From Paragonimus skrjabini miyazakii (lineage: Eukaryota; Platyhelminthes; Trematoda; Plagiorchiida; Troglotrematidae): a DNA stretch of 64,000 bases. A model generated the notes under the pieces. It ran no database searches. It saw only the letters and a list, made by a program, of their open reading frames with translations, and had not been told where the DNA came from. The stretch spans positions 174,761 to 238,760 of the forward strand of contig JTDE01000243.1 of the NCBI GenBank assembly GCA_014338405.1, read 5' to 3'. The position numbers were made by a program, and so were the translations under genes. Of this stretch, positions 50,968-63,900 are shown in pieces (position 1 is the stretch's first letter; each line of letters begins with the position of its first letter).

Positions 50968-52119
50968 AATGACAAAAATTACTTCACAATTTGTTCATGT
51001 TGTCTTGAAAACTCAAGTTGTATAATGATTACACATAACTTTTTATTAGTAAATGTTGTCATGCTTAGTATTGTTTTCGAACAAGTGCTATCGATTATTG
51101 TTAATTGTCTCCATAAATTCATGTTTGTTGCTTTACTTGGTGCTTGATTACGACTGAAGTAAGAAATCTTAAACAACAGTAATTGATTTAGCTTCGTCAG
51201 AATCCACGAAATTTTATTCACTAAGTTATTTGAAATTATACATTTTAGCGATGCTGCTTGTGACCGATTGATGAAGCAGTAGTAAAGCAGTGAAATGTTC
51301 GACACAGACAATTACATAACTAATAACAGATAGAAAACTTTTTGTGGTAACTAAGGCTATGCTATTTCGTAAGGTGTTATGTCAACTGAACTCGACGTTG
51401 TAGTAAGAGTTGGTAAAAATAGATTCGGTTGCATGATTTTATAAAACCGAAGTCCGAATACAACGGAAGCAGTCTGCACGACTCCACTCTCGGTTATTCG
51501 GTTTTGCTATAAACTTTTGTTCTATGGACGAGTATAAGTTTACGAGTTCGACTGTTTTCGCTGGTCTAGATAATTAGTGTGAATTAGACCCACCTAATTC
51601 ATCTACGTCAGAAACATCAGTTACAGTTCTTCGGTGAGGTAGGCATTTTTTCCCGATATCACACGTGCTGGCGGCCATGAAAAACTCAATTATAGGGAGT
51701 GTTATACAAAAGTAGACAAACTGCCATATAAGTTGTAGTCTGACTGACATAATAACGGTTTCATAATGTACAGCTGAAGGAGCATGACAGCGATTACTAC
51801 TAGCGGATGAGAATATCCACGAGGATCGTATGTTTTGTTCGAATTTTGCATGAGTGGACTCTCGGTAAACTAGACTGTTAAGTGGTGAATACTGCTAACG
51901 TGGAAGTTAACTTCCTATTATGGCCGTGCCTTAGTTTTGGATCTTTTCACAGGAGAGCTGACCAATTTTGTTGTACGTTCGATTTCATGTGCAACTGGAT
52001 ACCTGGAATCAGGCCATAATTTAATTATACACTGTCTATAAGTTCTGTTTGCCTCTTTTGAATCGCTTTTATTTCACTTCTCACTCCGTTTGAATCTTGT
52101 TTTTTGAATCCACAACTTT
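50968..52119 (+). other. Transporter 3' flank
   Basis: AT-rich sequence after the stop codon, presumably beginning with the 3' UTR. No canonical AATAAA was noticed up to about 51500. No other coding content recognised. Confidence 0.6.
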
Positions 52120-52323
52120 AGAGGAGACCCAATTGTAGAAATTCTGGACTCCGGCTGCGTTCGAACCAGCAACTGTAACAACATGCCCAAACGCGACAAG
52201 TGTTCTACCGGCTTAGCTGTTGAGCCACACCGGGAGCTCGGAAATTTCACATGTGCGCACGTTGTTTCTGTTCTTGGTTCGAATGCAGCCGGAGTCCAAA
52301 ATTTCCACAATTAGGTCTCTTCT
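52120..52323 (-). repeat. tRNA-derived element enclosed by 49-nt inverted arms
   Basis: Arms 52120-52168 and 52275-52323 are reverse complements at 44 of 49 positions, with a 106-nt spacer. On the minus strand, from 52241, the head GAGCTCCCGG leads to GTGGCTCAACAGCTAAGCCG (A-box-like). It ends in GGTTCGAAC (B-box-like), which lies in the inner end of arm 52120-52168, so the other arm carries a second B-box in opposite orientation. The head matches the SINE fragment at 10410-10499. Confidence 0.75.
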
Positions 52324-54059
52324 AAGTTAACTAATGTGACAAACTACCTATTAGTAAACCACAAATTTTGAAAATTAGACGCTGTATTTTTTTTGAAAGA
52401 GTTTCTTCTGGACACCGGAAAGTGTGCCATTTACTCATTATTAAGTATCGTATAAAATTCCTATTAACCGGACGACTTACTATTTACGTGAAATTTTGAT
52501 AGTGTTCAAAAACCGAAAATAAGATAACAGTTTTTGACACTTAGTAACCCAGTGGCTATTTAACTTTACACCAGGCATTTAATTTTGACAGACCGAGTGC
52601 TAACCAACCTGATCTTAACTGTTAAATCGATTCTACTGTGGTGGGTGTACATTCTGGTGATAGACAAGCCGCTTATATTGCTTTGAACAGAAATTAAAAA
52701 CAGTCATATCAGTCCCGTCAGTGGTATTCAGCGTAAGTTTTGAACTACTGTCCCATGACCTTTTGGAGCTGATCCGTTATACCACCGTTCTCTCATCATC
52801 TGCTGAGGCTATGTAGATGCGATTGTTGTACAAAATTTGTTTTCACGAATCATATCTCTGACACATAGTTAATCCTCGAATGAAAGATAAACATTAACCT
52901 TCGTACGCTATGAGTTACCAATATGAATCTTGAAACGAAATGTGAAATTGCATGTGCCGTCGCAAGAAAATGTTCCGTTGTACGCGGCACGCATCGTACC
53001 GGTAACATTGACCAAGGATGTAGCGCAAGTTGTCTGATGGGTCGGTGGCTTTTCATAATCATCGGGTGAGTACTTTAATTGTCTGTGCCGCTTCCTTAAT
53101 CAGTGCTTGACTATTCACCTGCGTCAGCTAAGCTAACGGTTTTGTCAGGTTTTAGTTGAGTCTTAGAAATTTCATTGCAAAAATATTAATGAATTTTGGG
53201 TGCAACGGTGAAGCCTACGTTTACAAATAAAACAGATGAGAGATGACGATTCGGTTGTATTTATAATTGTCCACTGGTTGGACGGGAATTGTTCTATTCG
53301 TTGCCAGTTTGCATTGGTTATGTGAATTACCCTTCTCAGATGACACTCATAAGTTTGAAGACTCGCTGAGTGAGAGCTTGGGCAGTAACAGTATGGCTGC
53401 ATGTTTGAAATCCTATTCTGTCATCTAGATCAACTGCCTGAATAGGCGGATAAAATCGGCTGCAATTGGGTGTCTGCTTAAGAGGGCACCTGAAGAACCG
53501 ACCACAACAGCTCATCATCCGGTCTTCCTCCTCTTCAAGCTGTCACAAATTGGATGAGTGGTTGGCATGTTTCCAACACTAATCCACACTTGATCTGCCT
53601 ATTTGCAGTCAAAATCGTTGGTTATATCTATACCACATGTGCTGGCAAGGACTTAACAGTTTGGTCTCCTGACTGCTAAGTGGACAGAAGCTTCTGGAAT
53701 AATGTTTAAAGAGGTTACCTCGACTGAAAGAACCAGTTCATACGTGTACCACACTTACAACAACAAGCCCACACAACATTACAGATATGTGGTCATTCAA
53801 AGAGCACCCTCGCTACTAAACAGCCTCCAACATTAACTATACGGGGCACACATTAAACTGCGAGTTCTGAAAGGTAGTCAGTCCGGCATAGAATAAGAAC
53901 ATGTGATGGCTTTATCGAAAACGAGCATGAGATTATTTCACCGATGAGGCATGAGCATGACAAACAGTCAACCAATCAACTATGTGGATAATATCGTTAG
54001 ATCGTTTGAATGGGGGGCAGCATGCGTGCACGGGTAGACAGGTGACGTGCGGATAACGG
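52324..54059. other. Intergenic, nothing recognised
   Basis: AT-rich sequence with short open frames on both strands and no family resemblance. CpG-rich bases at about 54010-54075 adjoin the 3' end of the gypsy relic. Confidence 0.6.
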
Positions 54060-54369
54060 CGCGCGCAGACGCCACATCCCTCTCCGTTTTAATTTGGCAT
54101 ATGTTTCACCGGTCTGAAAACGGGTGTTGTTCTGGTAAAGGGCTGTTTTCCAAAGCAGAATTTTGGCTTGGACCGTAGTTCGAAGTCGAGCCTTCTGGTT
54201 TGGTGGGTCCCGAACAAGGAATCATATTCTTTGTGCCTTATGATAGTCCATCCGTGTGGTAGGATGATTTCAGTGGTCTGGCCATCTTCCGCTCTAATTT
54301 CTCCGCGTGTCCACCATCCATGTTGAGGCAATTTTAAATAATCTGGATAATTTGTGTTTAAACTGCGCT

Positions 54370-55130
54370 AAAACAATCTTCTGTCGTACCACACTTTTGC
54401 TTTTTCGTATCTGTCTTCAACTCTTAGACAAGTATCTGGTAACAGTAAGTTCAAAAGAGTACGTAACTTCGGGTTAGGCGTAAGCTCGGATGGGCTTTTA
54501 CAGGTAGTTTCAGCTGGGTTCGTACGATATACGAAAATGAACTTTTCCAGCTTTGTTTCCAACGGTGCTGAAAACTGTTTTGTTCGTTAATTTCAGGCTG
54601 TCTACCATACAAGTTCCGCTAGTCAATTGGACGCTGGATAATAAGGAGTAGTCCTCACGTGTCGGTTTCCATTGTTTGTTACGAATTCTTGAAATTCTTT
54701 GCCCGTAAAATTGATGCCATTGTCAGCTAGAATAGTTTACGGGATGCCAAATCTGCTGAAGCAATTTCGCAGAAACGACGTGGTGAGTTCTGATGTAGCA
54801 TTTATCACTGAATAAACATCAGTCCAATTCGATTAAATGTAAATAAACAAATAAACATGTGTTATGCTTTTTAGGCCAAAGTAGTCTATGTACACACGTT
54901 TCTAGGGTTTACCCGGCCACCCCCGCGGACTAAGTGGAACAGGCGGATCAGTTATTTGGCAGTTTGGCACGTTTTACAGCTACTAAACAACTGTTCTGTT
55001 TTAGTCAAGCTTCCACCATCCTACGTAATTTCTGACCAAGAATTTCACACGACTAACACCTCGGTGACCGTCATATAACTCACTGAGGTTGTATCTACGA
55101 AAGGGTGGCGGACTAATGGTCCTTGAACCC
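54370..55130 (-). pseudogene. gypsy integrase segment
   Basis: The minus strand has HRGVSRVKFLVRN and a CxxC knuckle remnant (CKTCQTAK) around 54960-55080. The DDE core follows: INATSELTTSFL, RFGIP-stop-TILADNGINFTGKEF with the second catalytic Asp, and RTTPYYPASN-stop-LAE with the Glu. ETKLEKFIFVYRTNPAETT and SPSELTPNPKLRTLL close the domain. Several stops. Confidence 0.82.
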
Positions 55131-55185
55131 CAAAGCAAACAACCCTCTTCCAGGCCAATTTGCACACGAAGACTACAATGTGACG

Positions 55186-55640
55186 TTAGTCGATATACAC
55201 TACTCGCTCACCAGCACTGAGTAAAAAGTGGTTAACCTTGGAATATATAATGTGTTGTCCTGTTTCTTGATCGATCTTTTTACTGAATAGGGGATGCTTG
55301 TTCAAGTATTGCATCGAACAAATTAGCTCATCGGGTCTCCATGAATGTTTTGGGTTGTTACTCAGGGACATTCGGCTGAGAGCATCCGCAACGTAATTTA
55401 CCGTATCTGAACTGTAGGAGATTTCGTGATTGTAAACAAACAGAATAAGTGGCCAGTGTTGCATTCGTGGCGATGCCATCTAACTGATTACTCTGCTTTC
55501 TTCTTGGAAAGAAACTGGAGGCTTATGGTCCGTGCCTATATTGAAGGTTCTTTTCCAAACACACTGGTGAAATCCTTGACAGCGAAGAATACTGACAAAG
55601 GTTCTCGGTATAGTTGCGTATGGTTCTTTTTCAGCCAGGG
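55186..55640 (-). pseudogene. gypsy RNase H segment
   Basis: KPIAFASHNLALAEK begins just upstream (about 55670) and is followed by NIGTDHKPPVSF and ASPRMQHWPLILFVYNHEI. VNYVADALSRMSL then marks the DALSR end of the RNase H domain. At least one stop lies before the ASPRMQHW segment. Confidence 0.8.
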
Positions 55641-55649
55641 CTAGATTGT

Positions 55650-56570
55650 GAGAAGCGAACGCAATTGGTTTTCGAGTTCAGTCTTCCATTCTGTGACTCT
55701 GTAAAGAACTGACATTTCGTGACAAGGCATCACAACGAACAGTTATGGATTTAGTTGAATCGTTATGAACCAGTAATCTGGATTCACTAATCTCCTTCTT
55801 TGTGCTGTCAGATGCTATGTGTTCCTTAGATGCCCAATGTCCCCCAATTTCCTTCCTGAGAAAACTTTATAAAGGTGCTAGAACAAGTTATAGTTTTGTG
55901 TCGAACTGACTATAATGAGTAAACATACCAATGGAGGATTTTTACTCACCCAAGCTTCAGGGAACTGTAGCCTCCAGAATCAGTTTGAAAACCAAGATGC
56001 TGAATATCATCGGCTTGCCCTTTTTAATATCAGACAATTTTCCTTTAAACGAATTAAAATCAATTCGAGCGTTTCCAAGTGTTCCTTTTGAGGACGTCCG
56101 GAAATTAGATTATTATCCAAATAAACACAACCACGAGGTATATATTTCATCAAGTTGTCAGTAGTGTGTTGGAACATTGCGGGAGCAGAGTGGATGCCAA
56201 ACGCAAGCGGTTATATTGGACTAATATTTCGTGTGTACTGATTCTAGTAAATTTCTTTGACTGTTGCTCAAACTCACTTTGTAGGGACGCGTGAGTCAAA
56301 TCCAGTTTGGTGAACGTTTCAACACGTTACAGTATAACAAACAAATCCTCTATTTTGAGAATAAGATAAGGTTCTATGGCAGCGGTGTGAGTTACTTCCG
56401 GTTTGTAGCTGCCGCATGTTCGAACGGAACCATCCGATTTTTGCACAGGCACAATCGAAGCACTAGACGTTAAATGTCGGACAGCAGTGTGTAATCCTTG
56501 CTTCTGAAGACGTTCAATTTCAACTTCGAATTTTGGGCGGAGAGAAAACGCTAGCGTACGAGCTTCATAA
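55650..56570 (-). pseudogene. gypsy reverse transcriptase segment
   Basis: The minus strand shows SASIVPVQKSDGSVRTCGSY, the N-terminal fingers motif. About 80 residues later come FGIHSAPAMFQHTTDNLM and GCVYLDNNLISG, the catalytic turn with the second Asp lost, then HLETLELILIRLKENCL. Interrupted by stops; about 55680-55900 is poorly preserved. Confidence 0.78.
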
Positions 56571-56579
56571 ATGTTAGCC

Positions 56580-57157
56580 TATGCATCATGCTTTCCCAAT
56601 CCATTTTCTTCAAATTTGGGCGTTAAATTTTGCAGTACCACAAGTGGCCTAAGTTTCAACCAGCTGCACTTCAACAGACTGGGGCTCTCGCTATCAACAA
56701 TGTGCGTTGGTAAGTTCAGTCTTTTCGTTCCGTATCTCACTTCCACATCATATGTACTCACAATGTCAATCGCTTCTGCTGCATATGATCATAATATGGC
56801 TGTAGTCGGGCCCAGTGGAAGTGATTTTGACAGTATGCCGATGTTAGTAAGTGTTATAGAAGATCCTGTTTCGATATCGAGATAAATGGTGCGGCCTTCC
56901 AAGTAAAAGTCGACTGTATGGAGAGGTACTCTCACAGAAAGCATGAACCGGGTGTGCGAAATCAAGTAAAAGATTGGTTCCTCATGATCTTCAGTTGGCC
57001 GCACAGTTCGAGTCTTAGAACGGAAGTCGGAAGACTGAGTTTGTTTCGAACGGCATACGCGCGATATGTAGTCAAGTTCCCTATAACTGTGGCACTTTTT
57101 GTGACTGTTATTGACGGTAATCCGTCGCAGCTCCATTCCCCATCGCCACGATAGCAC
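56580..57157 (-). pseudogene. gypsy zinc-knuckle and protease segment
   Basis: The 57157-56789 frame begins near a Cys-His knuckle remnant (CHSYRELDYISRVCRSK, one Cys replaced by Tyr). About 60 residues later it has the protease loop DIETGSSITL, in which the usual D-T-G is D-x-x-T-G. A second frame, 56761-56579, continues with protease-like LPTHIVDSESPSLL and LLKCSWL. The frame change and altered loop indicate decay. Confidence 0.7.
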
Positions 57158-57160
57158 GTA

Positions 57161-60100
57161 CTTGTAAGAATGAGGTTTATATTGGATTTGAGTGGGGATT
57201 TATTTCGTGAAATCAGTTGTACAGTATCTGGGGGCCGAATTGGGATGGTTCAAAGTGAATTGTCTTGTTGTGTTCTCTTGTTACCTAGATAGGTGAAGCG
57301 CGGATGCCATAACAATCAACTGGATGAACTTTAAAAACGAGATGTAAACTTTACGTTTGAAACCACTGACGACCATTATATGTGTGGTATGGAGACAAAA
57401 AGTAGTAACCCACCAACTTATGTTAAAGCCCACTTGTATCTACAATCTGTCCATTCACTATGTATGACTAAATGAAGATAGGTCTCACAGGACTACCGTC
57501 GATAACAGAAAGAAAGATTACTGAGAGTATAACAAGTCGCGACAACTAAGCGTTCGAACTTCCAGAGAGCGTTCACATTGACCACTTCAGTGCTGTGTGT
57601 ACAAGTTGTTGAAGCAAAATTAGGGCTGTGAATATGTACGCGGTGTGATGCGCTTAACAGTCGGGTAAAAGACCCTTATAATATTGTCAGTCGGTAGTAT
57701 AAATGGAGACGACAACAGCGTACAATGTTCCGTATCGCGTTGCAGAGTCGCTTTATTTGATCTCAACAGTACGCGAACTGACACAAATTCAGTACTGTAA
57801 GAAATAAACAGATTAGTAGCTATTAAAAATCACGAAATTCCGTACACCACATGACTTCGTATGAGGCAGGTATTCGTTTAGGTATTCTGTGCTAAAATTA
57901 AAAACCAGTACCACTGTTGCAACTATACAGTAGTGTTTTTTGTTGAATACAGACCATATAAACCGCACGTTCGCTTTAAACAATACGTTAACAACTCTCT
58001 ACATTTATCAGGTGCTGATAAACAAGACGTAATGAGGATGTCAGGAGTGTTCAACTTGAATGGCAATTTTAAGTTGTCCGTTTTAAGTTGGGATGAACTT
58101 TATGATCACCAGGAACGTCTCACCGTTCTATGAAGTCTAAAATGTCATACAAGGGCAAGTCAGAGATTGTTACTCCAATTATTAAGCCACTGTTTTAAAC
58201 AAACTACATTACTGTAACATTATAAGGTGTTAGTGAATGTACTACTGTTTGCAATAAATTCGGGAAGATGCAACAGTGGAGTAGATAGATACAGATATCA
58301 AACCGCATCACATTTGGGAGCATGCCAACTGAAGTAGTTGAAGAGAACTAGATGAAATGTCTTCTTTTAATAAAAGTCTGTGGAAGTTCAGTTATCACAT
58401 CAAACGAAGCGAGTAGGGTTTTGTATTCCTCATATATGGATGAGTAATAAGTCCCATTAAAATACAGTATAACCACACTTTTTTCCCAAGTGAATCGATT
58501 TGATAAACAAAACTACCTTCTGCATACAACAGCAGTATTAATAGAATTCATATACATTATTGTTTGAACACTCATAACGATTATATGGAAGTAGGTGATT
58601 GATAGGAGTTGACTGTTTGCTCATTTTCTCATTTCTGAACTTTACAACCGCGCTTGAGTGTCCCAGAATTATGCAGCAAAAAATGGAAGTCTCTGATCAG
58701 TCGTGTATCTGGGACCCATTGTTTAGAATTTGTTCTACTATATGACTATTGATGCACAATATTATGGATTTAGTTAGAGGTTTTTCAATGCTGTCAGTGT
58801 AATCTATTCAGGATTTGGCCCTCTTAAAGTCACAGACGTGAGCAGTTAATCATAACTGCGCGTCTCGACTACCTATTGAACCCAGCCGTCCAAACGTCTA
58901 GGTTTATCAGTGTCTTGTGGTAGAACGTTTTGCTGACCACAAAATATAGTAGTAGCGTTTAAGTATTGGCCTCAGAAAAATCATACATTATAGAATAAAG
59001 ACAGGTATAAATCGAACGTTACTCGTAATTGGTCGCAGATTTCACACTGACCAAAACAGTTTAGCTGGCTATTTTTGCAAGACACATACGGATGTAAAAG
59101 ATACAGCCAAACCTGAATGATATTCAAATTATTAGGACAACACTTCCACACAAATGATCATTGAAACACGTGGAGAGATAAGCCTGCTGACTGGCTTTCT
59201 TGTTAACGGATTTTATTAGCTGAGTTGTTTGGTATAAAATTACTTGAAAACTATATGCTGCTAACATGCTATGGAAGCCCATTAACGAACGTATCACTGC
59301 TGCCCTTGAATTCCGGTTTGTTTTTCTCTGACGTGTTTGAAAACAGGACAGAAAATAGGGTTAATCAGTAACATAATTATAATAGTTAGTGAACTGAGCA
59401 CAAATGTTGTTGATATAAGGTCGTCCGTTAGTATTGGTGCAGTCACCATTTATTATCGTGATTCGGATTGGCTAGATAGATAGGTGAATATTCGTCAGCA
59501 GTAACGTTTACTTTCTTGTTCATTGAGGCAGGAAAATTCAACTTGGTTTGCACAAAAAGCACCCTGACCTTGTAGTCTGTTGCAAAATGACGACAGACTG
59601 AAAAACAGTATGAAAGCACAAGTTGTAGTACAGTAGGAAAAGTTGACGTGTGGGTCAAGCAGTCAGACAATATCCATCGCGGACAAATAGTCACAATGTG
59701 ACTTAGGATTCAGAAGGTAAGGGTTGGGTGCGGATTGAACTTTGCAAATGGGCGATTTGGGGCCAGGTGGTTCATAGTTGGTCACAAAGGCCACTGAGTT
59801 GATACGGATGATCAGCTTTGCAATACACCACAGTCAGCGAGGTGACTGTGTCGTTCCGTTATATGCGCATCCCTGAGAAGCGTTAGTTAAGCTAGTAACA
59901 TGAACAGATCCGGATTCCACCATCTTCTCTACCGAGATGAAGGTGACCTCTGCATTTTGTATAAACGACTGAGAACGGGAACGGAACAGTGAGAGAGCCT
60001 TATCTCTATGCCGTCTACTAAACCTTCCCGACCAATTCTTGTTTTTGTTAACCGCTATGGCTTATCTACTTCTCCTTTAGTGGACTATCCAAACTTAAAT

Positions 60101-60319
60101 AACTACTGGGTTTAGTTGTTCAAATCCATTCCATTGATAATACCAGACTTACTACGTAATACACTGCACGGAAGATTGGTCCTGTCATAAACAACTAATG
60201 TATCACGTGGACTTTAACCTCAGGCGGATGTCCAGACCTCTTGTAATTACACTTCCAAAACTGAAGAGGGACCAGTCATGTTTACCGTCTCCTTCTGCAC
60301 TGATAATCGAAATTGTCGT
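57161..60319. other. Intergenic, nothing recognised
   Basis: AT-rich sequence. If the gypsy gag and 5' LTR remained they would lie at 57160-58500, but no homology was visible. Open frames at 57933-58133 and 59443-59694 resemble nothing known to me. Confidence 0.5.
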
Positions 60320-60720
60320 GTCAAGCGACAGCATGATTGGTGAGGCCAAATGCGACATACTCGACACGACACGTGCACGGTGTGGTTGCTCGTCTCTCTA
60401 TGTCGCCACACCGAACGCGATCATCTCTTCGGCACCACGACATATGCTCTACTGCGCGTGCGTGCGTGGGTGGGGCTAGAAAGAATTGCGTCAACCCCAC
60501 CCACTTACTTTGGGTGAGACCGCGTAGTGACCCGCCGTGGTGAGGCTGTGCTCTTGTGTTTACGCTCAGGTCTGTTATTTGCACAAGACGTTGGCCATGC
60601 GGACAGAAGCGGGGGGACGGGGCGACAACGTCTGGTGGTTGCCATGCCTCATTAGTAATGTGAGGGCACGTTGTTTTTCGGGCGATATTTGCCCAGAACA
60701 AATGATCTCTCTAAGGTTTT
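60320..60720. repeat. GC-rich island, candidate unclassified repeat
   Basis: About 400 nt are clearly richer in G, C and CpG than the flanks (for example GTGCGTGCGTGGGTGGGGC and GAAGCGGGGGGACGGGGCGA). Overlapping open frames on both strands are explained by the base composition. No domain, terminal repeat or RNA gene was recognised. It could be an inserted repeat or a CpG-rich regulatory segment. Confidence 0.4.
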
Positions 60721-63655
60721 GACAAGTTAGGTCAAGTGCTTGTGTAATTGAGCATAGCAACCAAGGGTGCGTGCTAAGCCGTGATAACGGCCGTTTGCAC
60801 ATCTTAAACGTGAGATCGACGATTTTTTGATAAATTTTGATTTACTCACAATGGCATTGCACATATAAATCAAATGCAGACAGGCGTGTCTGACACCATG
60901 TAGAGATGTAAACAACAATTACGTTCATTGATCAATCACTGACGAAACTTATGTTGGTTCAATAGATCTGGGCGGTTAATTTGAGTTTTTAGAAACCTGT
61001 TTGAAAGTTTTCCAGATGCCACGTACAAGTTGGGAAATGTTGAGTAAGGAAAAAGTTTTTCTTTATGCCATTGGAATTATTCATGTTCAGTTGCCGATAA
61101 ATTCAAGCTTAGACAACGTGGGGATGGATTACAGACTCAATAATGAGCACCCAGAAACAAAAGGCGACAATAACTCTGTCAAAGCTCTAGTGACCGATTG
61201 ATATCAACAATCGGTTTGGTTTGCTGCAGGAGTGGTTTTACGATCAGGCTGCTTCAACGACGTTGTACAGAAATGAGAGTTGACGCAGAATAGTCACATG
61301 TCAAAGACACGCGGATGAATCTGGTGAAAAAAGCTGAAACAGTTGCAGGCCCATCATCGAATATCACGGCATCTACAATTCTGTACAAACTACGATTTAT
61401 ATTAATCTAATTAGGAATAAGTTTTCACTATTCACAGTTCTGTTTAGATTCATAGTGAATGAGTTGGAAGTGTACTTAACTGAGGCACAGTAGATTTCTG
61501 ATAGCCCATCAATGTTGGTTTGTCTATGTACAATTCATCTTCCATTCAGTTTATCTTACTTGCTAGTTAGAAGACAAGTTCAGAAATCAACCTGGTCTAA
61601 GTGACTTCGGGAGTAATCACATATCAGAAAACTATTATGAACAGTTATAGCTTCTTATTTACCTGAAGATATTTTACAAAGAAGATGTTGTGTATTTCAG
61701 AGATCCCCTAGGAAATTATCTGTCACAAAGTTCGGTCCTTGGTTCTCAATGTTCACGTAGTGAATTAGGCCAGTACTGTAATCGCTAACAAGTTACCATG
61801 ATGTCATTCGTTTGTTAGGATTTATCTGTCGTTCATCGACTTGGTCCAGTCTTCATCAAGCAAGTATGCGTGTGTATTATTATAAACAGAAACTCACTTT
61901 CGTTGTTCCCAAACATTCCATATGAGTATGCGTTGAGGCTACTCATTTGTGTACTACTGTCTGCTAGCTAAACTAACATAGTTCATACACTACCAAACCA
62001 CTAATGTAAACTATCTGCAACAAATGCGCTCTTGAATGGTTTACACCAATCAGTCAAACGATAAATGTGCCATATAGTCGGGTACCAAGTTATGTCACAG
62101 TTTCTAAATGTTAGTGTATCCGGACTTCATTGGAAGGAAGAAAGTAAAACGGATTTCGCTTGCAATAGAACCAAAATCTGTCAGTCACTTTTTTTAATCA
62201 ATAACTACCAAAAAAGGAAACCAATGTAATAGACGAGTCATTAGCGAGTTAACTAAAAAAATGATTACATAAACCTGTGCTGAGAATGAAACTGGTTAAA
62301 GACCTAGATATGAATTGTTTAACGAGTTTAACAAGAACCAGATGTGACACAGCCGCATCAACATGGTTGAGCAAACATATGAACAGGGGAGTTTAACGCG
62401 TTTGCTGAATTATATATAGACACTAGGGGTGGATGAACTATGTACCCTTGGGTCATCAATGGACAGTTTTGGCTGCGTCAGTGCAGTCGCAGACTTCTTT
62501 TGTGCGCCCATAGAGAGTAAGCGGAGAAACGATGAACGATTCAGCGGTAGGTGAGATGAGAACTATTATATACTTAGATAGAACTGGAAAAACTCGTTAA
62601 TTTGGAAGAACAGATTCGGAGATGTTAATCTAGTGAAGGTTATGGATCCAGTGTGTAGCAGTTGCGGATGTAGTACTTATAAGGAGCATGGAATTTGATT
62701 GATACAAAATTCCTGAATGCGAAATCATCGGTGTTATTTAACAAGGCAACCACAGTGTTTCCTCCTAGTACGATTTGATAAACAGTGTATTACTCACAAG
62801 CCAACCTGAAGGGATGCTTAGGTCGGATGGGTTGTGATCACCTAGTATTGGGTCACTGACACAGTGGCCAACACGATTTCCATAAGCGAAAAAGGGAACG
62901 GAATTTCGAATACCGACCGGTATAAAAGTTAACAACAGAAAATCTTCAGTTTCGTGCCCTTAATGAAAAGGGACTGGCTGAAGTACGACCAACTACGTAT
63001 GAGTTTCATTTCATAATTATGTAAATGTGCGTTAACATTAGGCTCGACTTTGGAAGATGTCTTTAGATACGTTCATTTAACTTAATTGCTCTGTGGTCTG
63101 TATAGCTTACGTTACAAGAATAATTAAATAGATACAGAATGAGAAACCCCGGTGGCTAATTTATCAGTGAGATAAAGAACACGAAAAAAGAGGAAATAAA
63201 AATCATTTATATATCACGCAGTAAATTATATATGTTCAAAGGCATACTGATCTTTCGTAATAATGATATCCAAGGTGACATCATCTCTCAATGAGCGTGA
63301 AAGATAAAAACAGTTTCTGACTTTTTGATAATTCCATCTGTTACGGTATTTGTACTGACTCCACTTTGGATAGTCATCTTGTATGAATAAACTTCACAGT
63401 AATGCAAATCCCTGATAGATAATTTATTCTGTGCATAAGTTCATAGCTTGCTTCATCAAACGATGAATGAAATCCTTCTTTCACCTTGATGAAATATACT
63501 CATGTGCAACGTTGCATGATACACTCTACGAAATCATTTGGAAGGTAAGACAGGCAATGTACAAGATACAATGTCATCTTGTGTCTCATATTCTAGAGTA
63601 AAATGGATCTAAATAAATGTTGGCAGCGGTAAATGGTAGAGGATTTGATTGATAT
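60721..63655. other. Intergenic, nothing recognised
   Basis: AT-rich sequence; the 66-codon frame at 61001-61201 has no recognisable feature. Confidence 0.5.
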
Positions 63656-63900
63656 AGGTTGAACATCACTCACAGTTGATCGCAGATGTCGCGGCCACTT
63701 TTGGAAGAAACACTGTACTCGAGTAGCACGAGCATCACCTATACGCAAATGTGACTGAGCATTCACACATGATACTTAAATCGTATTTAATATTAGGTCA
63801 ATGGCGCAGTGGCAAACACGTTCGTCTCATGAAGGTGTGATCGGATTTTTAGTCCCGGCCTTCGCAAGAATATGCACTACCGACGGGCTTTAACAACAGC
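63656..63900 (+). repeat. SINE-like element, copy D
   Basis: The left part, GGTTGAACATCACTCACAGT through TCGCAGATGTCGC, is almost identical to arm 7928-8023 of copy A. The tRNA-like core at 63796-63860 has TGGCGCAGTGGCAAACACG (good A-box) and TTTTTAGTCCCGG (worn B-box). No right inverted arm is seen before 64000. The left arm and core in the same order as copy A argue that arm and core are one transposing unit. Confidence 0.7.

Larger units (their letters stand above)
54060..57160 (-). mobile_element. Ty3/gypsy-type LTR retrotransposon pol relic
   Basis: Minus-strand domains fall in the order expected of Ty3/gypsy pol: degenerate zinc knuckle (ending SRVCRSK) and aspartic protease near 57157-56580, RT near 56570-55900, RNase H near 55740-55300, integrase near 55130-54370, and a C-terminal piece to about 54060. 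Many stops and shifts break the frame, and the RT catalytic YxDD reads YLDN. I did not find LTRs, a primer-binding site or a polypurine tract, so ends are approximate. An old, inactive insertion downstream of the transporter and opposite to it. Confidence 0.85.

Noticed and set aside
60321..60701. 126-codon minus-strand frame as a protein gene
   Set aside because: Long frames on both strands are expected in GC-rich DNA that has few stop codons; no domain or exon structure was recognised.
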